Source of the DNA: Mycetocola reblochoni REB411
GTDB lineage: Bacteria; Actinomycetota; Actinomycetes; Actinomycetales; Microbacteriaceae
Assembly: GCF_900163835.1 (NCBI RefSeq)
Contig: NZ_FUKR01000036.1
Coordinates: 186,001-250,000, forward strand
DNA: 64,000 nt
Direction of reading: 5' to 3'
Positions 59,740 to 64,000 of the stretch are shown piece after piece (within the stretch, counting starts at the first letter, position 1; the number at the start of each line of letters is the position of its first letter). The position numbers and the translations under genes were made by a program. Under the pieces are notes generated by a model, which was not told the origin of the DNA, did no database searches, and saw only the letters and a program-made list of their open reading frames with translations.

Positions 59740-61152
59740 GTGAACGAACTCCTGGACCCCCTGCTGCTATCGCGGTGGCAGTTTGGTCTCACCACGATCT
59801 ACCACTTCCTCTTCGTGCCCATCACGATCGGAATGGCCACGACCGTCGCCATCTTCCAGACGGCGTGGGTCAGGACAGGTCAGCTGCGCTACCTGCAGAT
59901 CACGCAGTTCCTCGGCAAGCTGTTCCTGATCAACTTCGCGATGGGCGTCGTGACCGGCATCGTTCAGGAGTTCCAGTTCGGCATGAACTGGTCGGACTAC
60001 TCGCGCTTCGTCGGTGACGTCTTCGGGGCCCCCCTGGCGTTCGAGGGACTGCTGGCGTTCTTCCTCGAGGCGACCTTCATCGGGCTCTGGATCTTCGGCT
60101 GGGACAAGCTGTCCCCCAAGGTCCACCTGATCACCATCTGGGGCGTCGTCGTGGGAACGATGCTCTCCGCCTACTTCATCCTCGCCGCCAACGCCTTCAT
60201 GCAGAACCCCGTCGGCTACGAGTTCAACGCCGAGTCGGGGCGGGCCGAGCTCACCAGCATCGGCGAGGTGCTCACCAACCCCGTCGTGCTCGCGGCCTTC
60301 CCGCACACGATCTTCGCCTGCTTCATGGTCTCCGCCGGCCTCATCATCACGGTCGCCGCCTGGCACCTGGCCCGCAACCAGCACCTCGACACCATGCGGC
60401 CCATGCTCAAGACCGGTCTGTGGATGATGGTCGTCTCCTTCGCGCTGACCTTCCTCTCCGGTGACCAGCTCAGCATCGTCATGGTGGAGACCCAGCCGAT
60501 GAAGATGGCGGCGGCCGAGGCGGCCTTCAACACCGTCACCGGGCGCGACGCCTCCTTCTCGATCTTCACCCTCGGCACGCCAGACGGCAGCAGCGAGCTG
60601 TTCTCGCTTCGCATCCCGTACCTGCTCTCCCTACTGTCCACGCACAGCCTCGACGGAACCGTCGAGGGGATCAACGACCTGCAGGCGCAGTACCAGGCCG
60701 TCTACGGCCCCGGCGACTACACGCCCATCATCTGGGTGACGTACTGGTCCTTCCGCTGGATGATCGGCCTCGGTGCCGCGCACTTCCTCGTCGCCGTTGC
60801 CGGCCTGTGGCTGACCCGCAAGGGTCGCATGCCCACCCAGAAGTGGGTGTGGAAGATCGCGATCTGGGCGTTCCCGCTGTCCCTGCTGGCGATGAGCGTC
60901 GGGTGGACCTTCACCGAGATGGGGCGTCAACCCTGGCTCGTGTTCGGCCTGCTGAGGACCGAGGACGGCGTCTCACCGAACGTGACCGGCCTCGAGGTGC
61001 TGATATCCCTCGTCCTGTTCACCCTGCTGTACGCAGCGCTGGCCGTGGTGGAGTTCGTCCTCATCAAGAAGGCCGCGCAGAAGGGACCGGCCGACGCGCC
61101 GGCCATCGACCCGGAACGGGGAACCGTGCCCACCGCCCCGACGGTCTACTAG
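59740..61152 (+). CDS. cydA: cytochrome bd quinol oxidase subunit I
   Basis: Heme-carrying subunit of the high-affinity terminal oxidase, in the cytoplasmic membrane. 470 residues with nine or so helices. The heme ligand region at the N-terminus is LTTIYHFLFVPITIGMA, the GWTFTEMGRQPW motif (near residue 390-397) is conserved, and the Q-loop between helices 6 and 7 is of the short type. The GTG start at 59740 has CTGGAG seven bases upstream. First gene of cydABDC; a hairpin GTGCGC-GAA-GCGCAC lies in the leader. Confidence 0.97.
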   Translation: MNELLDPLLLSRWQFGLTTIYHFLFVPITIGMATTVAIFQTAWVRTGQLRYLQITQFLGKLFLINFAMGVVTGIVQEFQFGMNWSDYSRFVGDVFGAPLAFEGLLAFFLEATFIGLWIFGWDKLSPKVHLITIWGVVVGTMLSAYFILAANAFMQNPVGYEFNAESGRAELTSIGEVLTNPVVLAAFPHTIFACFMVSAGLIITVAAWHLARNQHLDTMRPMLKTGLWMMVVSFALTFLSGDQLSIVMVETQPMKMAAAEAAFNTVTGRDASFSIFTLGTPDGSSELFSLRIPYLLSLLSTHSLDGTVEGINDLQAQYQAVYGPGDYTPIIWVTYWSFRWMIGLGAAHFLVAVAGLWLTRKGRMPTQKWVWKIAIWAFPLSLLAMSVGWTFTEMGRQPWLVFGLLRTEDGVSPNVTGLEVLISLVLFTLLYAALAVVEFVLIKKAAQKGPADAPAIDPERGTVPTAPTVY

Positions 61153-61161
61153 GAGCACATC

Positions 61162-62169
61162 ATGGATCTGTCATATCTCTGGTTCTGGATCGTCGGCGCG
61201 CTGTTCATCGGCTACTTCGTCCTCGACGGCTTCGACTTCGGCGTCGGCATGTCACTGCCGTTCCTCAGCAAGGACGACACCGACCGACGCGTCATCATCA
61301 ACACCATCGGACCGGTCTGGGATCTCAACGAGACCTGGGTGATCGTCGCCGGAGCCTGCCTGTTCGCCGCGTTCCCCGAGTGGTACGCGACACTGTTCAG
61401 CGGGTTCTACCTGGCGCTGCTGCTCATCCTGCTCGCGCTGATCGTCCGAGGCGTGTCGTTCGAGTACCGGCACCAGGGGTCCAGTGACCGCTGGCGCGCC
61501 TGGTTCGACGGCTTCATCGTCTACGGCTCGGCCGTTCCGGCCCTGCTCTGGGGTGTGGCGTTCGCCAACATCGTCCAGGGCGTCCCCCTCGACGAGGGTC
61601 ACAACTACATCGGCGGCTTCTTCGCGCTGCTGAACCCGTACGCCCTGCTGGGAGGCGTCACGACGCTGCTGCTGTTCTTCACCCACGGCGTCGTCTTCGT
61701 CTCGCTCAAGACGACGGGCGAGCTCAGGGAGCGCGCCCGGACCCTCGCGGCCCGCTCCGGCGTGGTCACGGTCGTCGTCGCCGCGGCGTTCCTGGTCTGG
61801 ACGATCCTCCAGCACCCCGACTCCATCGGGACGATCATCGCCTCCGCTGTCGCCGCGGTCGCGCTCATCGCCGCCTGGTTCGCGAACAGGGCCGGGCGCG
61901 AGGGGAGGGCCTTCGCGCTCATGGCTGTCACGATCGCCGCCGCGGTGCTGGCGCTGTTCCTGGCGCTGTTCCCCGACGTCATGCCGGCGAGCAATGACCC
62001 GGCGAACAGCCTGACGATTGAGAACGCCTCCAGCACGCCGTACACGCTCGGCGTCATGAGCTGGACCGCGCTGGTCTTCCTGCCGCTGGTGCTCGCCTAC
62101 CAGGCGTGGACCTACTGGGTCTTCCGCAAGCGGGTCAGCAGGGCGACCGTCGAGGCCGCGGCACACTAG
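61162..62169 (+). CDS. cydB: cytochrome bd quinol oxidase subunit II
   Basis: Second membrane subunit of cytochrome bd, 335 residues with eight hydrophobic segments. The N-terminus MDLSYLWFWIVGALFIGYFVLDGFDFGVGM is diagnostic, as are the GPVWDLNETWVIVAGA and FPEWYATLFSGFYL segments. It stabilises the heme subunit. A ribosome site AGGAGCACATC lies directly upstream of ATG 61162, ten bases after cydA. The stop TAG is part of a -10-like element for cydD. Confidence 0.97.
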   Translation: MDLSYLWFWIVGALFIGYFVLDGFDFGVGMSLPFLSKDDTDRRVIINTIGPVWDLNETWVIVAGACLFAAFPEWYATLFSGFYLALLLILLALIVRGVSFEYRHQGSSDRWRAWFDGFIVYGSAVPALLWGVAFANIVQGVPLDEGHNYIGGFFALLNPYALLGGVTTLLLFFTHGVVFVSLKTTGELRERARTLAARSGVVTVVVAAAFLVWTILQHPDSIGTIIASAVAAVALIAAWFANRAGREGRAFALMAVTIAAAVLALFLALFPDVMPASNDPANSLTIENASSTPYTLGVMSWTALVFLPLVLAYQAWTYWVFRKRVSRATVEAAAH

Positions 62170-62172
62170 CCT
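62167..62172 (+). promoter_or_regulatory. -10-like TAGCCT, leaderless start of cydD
   Basis: TAGCCT, which contains the cydB stop codon, is seven bases before the cydD GTG. No ribosome site is seen for cydD. It may give a separate leaderless cydDC RNA. Confidence 0.35.
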
Positions 62173-62179
62173 GGACATC

Positions 62180-63841
62180 GTGCGCCCCCTCGACCCCCGA
62201 CTGCTCCGCTACGCGGCGGGCGCCCGATGGTTCTTCGCCGCCGGCGCCGTGCTCGCGGCCCTCCAGACCGTCCTCACGATCGCCTTCGCCTGGTCGCTCA
62301 GCCAGGCGATCGTGGGGGTGGTCGAGGGCCGGAGCCTGGCGGAGCTGCGCACCGAGATTCTCGTGTTCGCCGGGACGACGATCGCTCGGCTCGTGGTCAC
62401 CTGGGCCTCGGGCAGCGTGTCCATCCGCGGCGCAGCGCGGGTGAAGAGCGAGCTGCGATCACGGCTGTACCGCGCAATCGGTCGGCTTGGACCGGCCTGG
62501 TCGGCCGGGCGGTCGAGCGCGGGGCTCACCGTGCTGGGCACGCGGGGCCTGGACGCGCTCGACGACTACTTCGGCAAGTACCTGCCGCAGCTGATCCTGA
62601 CGGTGATCGCGACACCGGTCATCGTCGCGGTGATGTTCTGGCAGGACGTCCTCTCCGGGGTCTTCGTCGTCGTCACCCTCCCGCTGATCCCCGTGTTCAT
62701 GGTGCTCATCGGCTGGGCGACGCAGAGTGTGCAACGTCAGCAGTGGGACACGCTCAGCGAGCTGTCCGGCAACTATCTCGACGTCCTCGGCGGTCTGAGC
62801 ACCCTCAAGTCGTTCGGCAGGGCCGAGCGGCAGCTCACCCGGATCCGCGTCGTGACCGAGCGCTACCGGGTCGCGACGATGAAGGTGCTCCGGACGACGT
62901 TCCTCTCCGGGTTCGCGCTCGAGCTGGGCGCGAGCCTGTCCGTCGCCCTCGTCGCCGTCGGCGTCGGCATGCGCCTGGTCGCGGGTGACATCGGCTTCGG
63001 CCCCGCGCTCTTCGTCCTTCTGCTGGCGCCGGAGGCCTTCCTGCCGCTGCGCAACGTCGGCACGAACTTCCACGCCGCCGCGGAGGGGGTCACCGCCTCG
63101 GAGGACGTCTTCGCGATCCTCGACGAGGCGGCGGACGCCGCGGACGCGACCGCGACGGCCGTCCACCCCGGCGGCGGGCCGTCGTCGGCGGCGACGGCCC
63201 CGGCAGGGCTGGAGTTCCACGACGTGGGCGTGTCCTACGACGGCACGACGGTGCTCAGCGGCGTCTCTGCGCGCTTCGCCCCCGGCCGGGTCGGCGTGCT
63301 CACCGGCCCGAGCGGAAGCGGCAAGTCCTCCCTGATCTCCACGCTCCTCGGCACCGTCGCGCACGACGGCGTCCTCACCCTCGACGGCTCACCGCTGCCC
63401 TCCGGGCCGGGCGAGCGGCCCTGGCTCGCCTGGTCGGGTCAACGGCCAGGGCTCATCTCCGGCACCGTCGCCGACAACGTCTCGCTCGGCGAGGCCTCCG
63501 TCGATCCCGATCGGCTGACGCGCGCCCTCGCGCTCGCGCAGCTGGACGGCTGGGACGCGGACCGTGAGTGCGGCGTCGCCGGGTCCCTCCTGTCTGGTGG
63601 CCAGGCGCAGCGCGTCGCCGTTGCGCGGGCCTTCTACCGGGCGCTCCGTCCCGAGACGAGGGTCCTCGTGCTCGACGAGCCCAGCTCGGCACTCGACCAC
63701 GAAACCGAGCGCCGACTGGCCGCATCGATTACGGAGCTCGCCGCGGGCGGGCTGGTCGTGATCGTCGCCAGCCACCGCCGTCGGCTGAGGGACATCGCCG
63801 ACGTCGAGCTGGCGCTCACCCCCGCGGTGGCGAAGCGATGA
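62180..63841 (+). CDS. cydD: heterodimeric ABC transporter CydD (thiol exporter for cytochrome bd assembly)
   Basis: Half-transporter of 553 residues: six membrane helices in about residues 15-300, then an ATPase domain with Walker A GPSGSGKSS near 376, signature LLSGGQAQRV near 470 and Walker B VLVLDEPSSALD. With CydC it exports glutathione or cysteine-type thiols needed to build cytochrome bd (known in E. coli; the thiol here is unknown because actinobacteria use mycothiol). GTG 62180 starts 10 bases after cydB; the stop overlaps cydC by four bases. Confidence 0.95.
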   Translation: MRPLDPRLLRYAAGARWFFAAGAVLAALQTVLTIAFAWSLSQAIVGVVEGRSLAELRTEILVFAGTTIARLVVTWASGSVSIRGAARVKSELRSRLYRAIGRLGPAWSAGRSSAGLTVLGTRGLDALDDYFGKYLPQLILTVIATPVIVAVMFWQDVLSGVFVVVTLPLIPVFMVLIGWATQSVQRQQWDTLSELSGNYLDVLGGLSTLKSFGRAERQLTRIRVVTERYRVATMKVLRTTFLSGFALELGASLSVALVAVGVGMRLVAGDIGFGPALFVLLLAPEAFLPLRNVGTNFHAAAEGVTASEDVFAILDEAADAADATATAVHPGGGPSSAATAPAGLEFHDVGVSYDGTTVLSGVSARFAPGRVGVLTGPSGSGKSSLISTLLGTVAHDGVLTLDGSPLPSGPGERPWLAWSGQRPGLISGTVADNVSLGEASVDPDRLTRALALAQLDGWDADRECGVAGSLLSGGQAQRVAVARAFYRALRPETRVLVLDEPSSALDHETERRLAASITELAAGGLVVIVASHRRRLRDIADVELALTPAVAKR

Positions 63842-64000
63842 GGGCCGGAGCACGCGCGCTTCTGCGCCAGGCGGTCCCCTCGCCCCGCCGCGGCGCCCCC
63901 GGCGTCGCCGCGGGCATCCTGCAGGCCGTGAGCACGGTGGCCCTGCTCGCCTGCAGCGCGTACCTCATCACCCGGGCCTCCGAGCAGCCCCCCGTGCTGT
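63838..64000 (+). CDS. cydC: heterodimeric ABC transporter CydC, 3' end outside window
   Basis: Only the first 54 codons are in the window. They read MRAGARALLRQAVPSPRR and a first hydrophobic helix with VALLACSAYLITRASEQPPVL, the start of CydC. The ATG overlaps the cydD stop by four bases, as expected for the partner subunit. Confidence 0.88.
   Translation, partial: MRAGARALLRQAVPSPRRGAPGVAAGILQAVSTVALLACSAYLITRASEQPPVL

Overview
The window is uniformly high-GC DNA with dense, often overlapping genes, many GTG starts and sparse Shine-Dalgarno sites. Two clpP genes, a Rv2466c-like mycothiol-linked oxidoreductase, a ProB without a PUA domain, a translational ileS T-box and the order rplU-rpmA-obgE-proB-proA-nadD-rsfS point to an actinobacterium, most likely a member of Microbacteriaceae (inference from gene order and protein character, not from a database search). 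Nearly everything is chromosomal housekeeping. I see no insertion sequence, prophage, CRISPR array or integrase.

Layout. 1-5.7 kb: the 3' part of a Snf2 helicase, tRNA-Arg, a guanidine-III riboswitch driving two SMR exporter subunits, a histidine phosphatase, nadE and a membrane protein. 5.9-11.2 kb: msrA, an SSB paralogue, a lipoprotein, ettA and two thioesterases. 11.3-19.3 kb: an unknown protein, a globin coupled to mscS, pepN, a DsbA-like protein, rpiB-nei and dps. 19.4-25.1 kb: tRNA-Gly, tRNA-Pro, and the protein quality-control set tig, clpP1, clpP2 and clpX, then a methyltransferase. 25-34 kb: valS with a GNAT protein, and an oligopeptide-type ABC operon (binding protein, two permeases, fused double ATPase) divergent from a TetR regulator. 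34-40 kb: T-box-ileS-folC-DUF4233-ndk. 40-44 kb: VKOR-like protein, RNase E/G and DUF4031. 44.3-51.5 kb: rplU-rpmA-obgE-proB-proA-small membrane protein-nadD-unknown membrane protein-rsfS-tRNA-Ala. 51.8-59.6 kb: a UvrA-like ABC protein with a candidate SOS box, proC (frameshifted), an EamA transporter, yceI, and a FUSC-App1-DedA group. 59.7-64 kb: cydA-cydB-cydD-cydC (cut by the window edge).

How the parts fit. Proline synthesis is split between proBA and proC 6 kb away. NAD synthesis has nadD and nadE at separate sites. The cyd genes encode cytochrome bd oxidase and its assembly transporter, with a perfect palindrome in the divergent promoter region. RNA-level control is unusually readable here: a guanidine-III riboswitch whose expression platform hides the Shine-Dalgarno, an ileS T-box with a complete antisequestrator, and a structured rplU leader. 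Several genes have a -10-like hexamer exactly 6-7 bases before the start codon, the signature of leaderless transcripts.

The points most worth a second look are the riboswitch-SMR pair, the SOS-box/UvrA-like gene, the proC frameshift, the EamA gene without a normal start codon, the cyd palindrome, the operator between TetR and the ABC operon, and the position of the rne terminator beyond the antisense DUF4031 gene. No wholly new multi-gene system was found.
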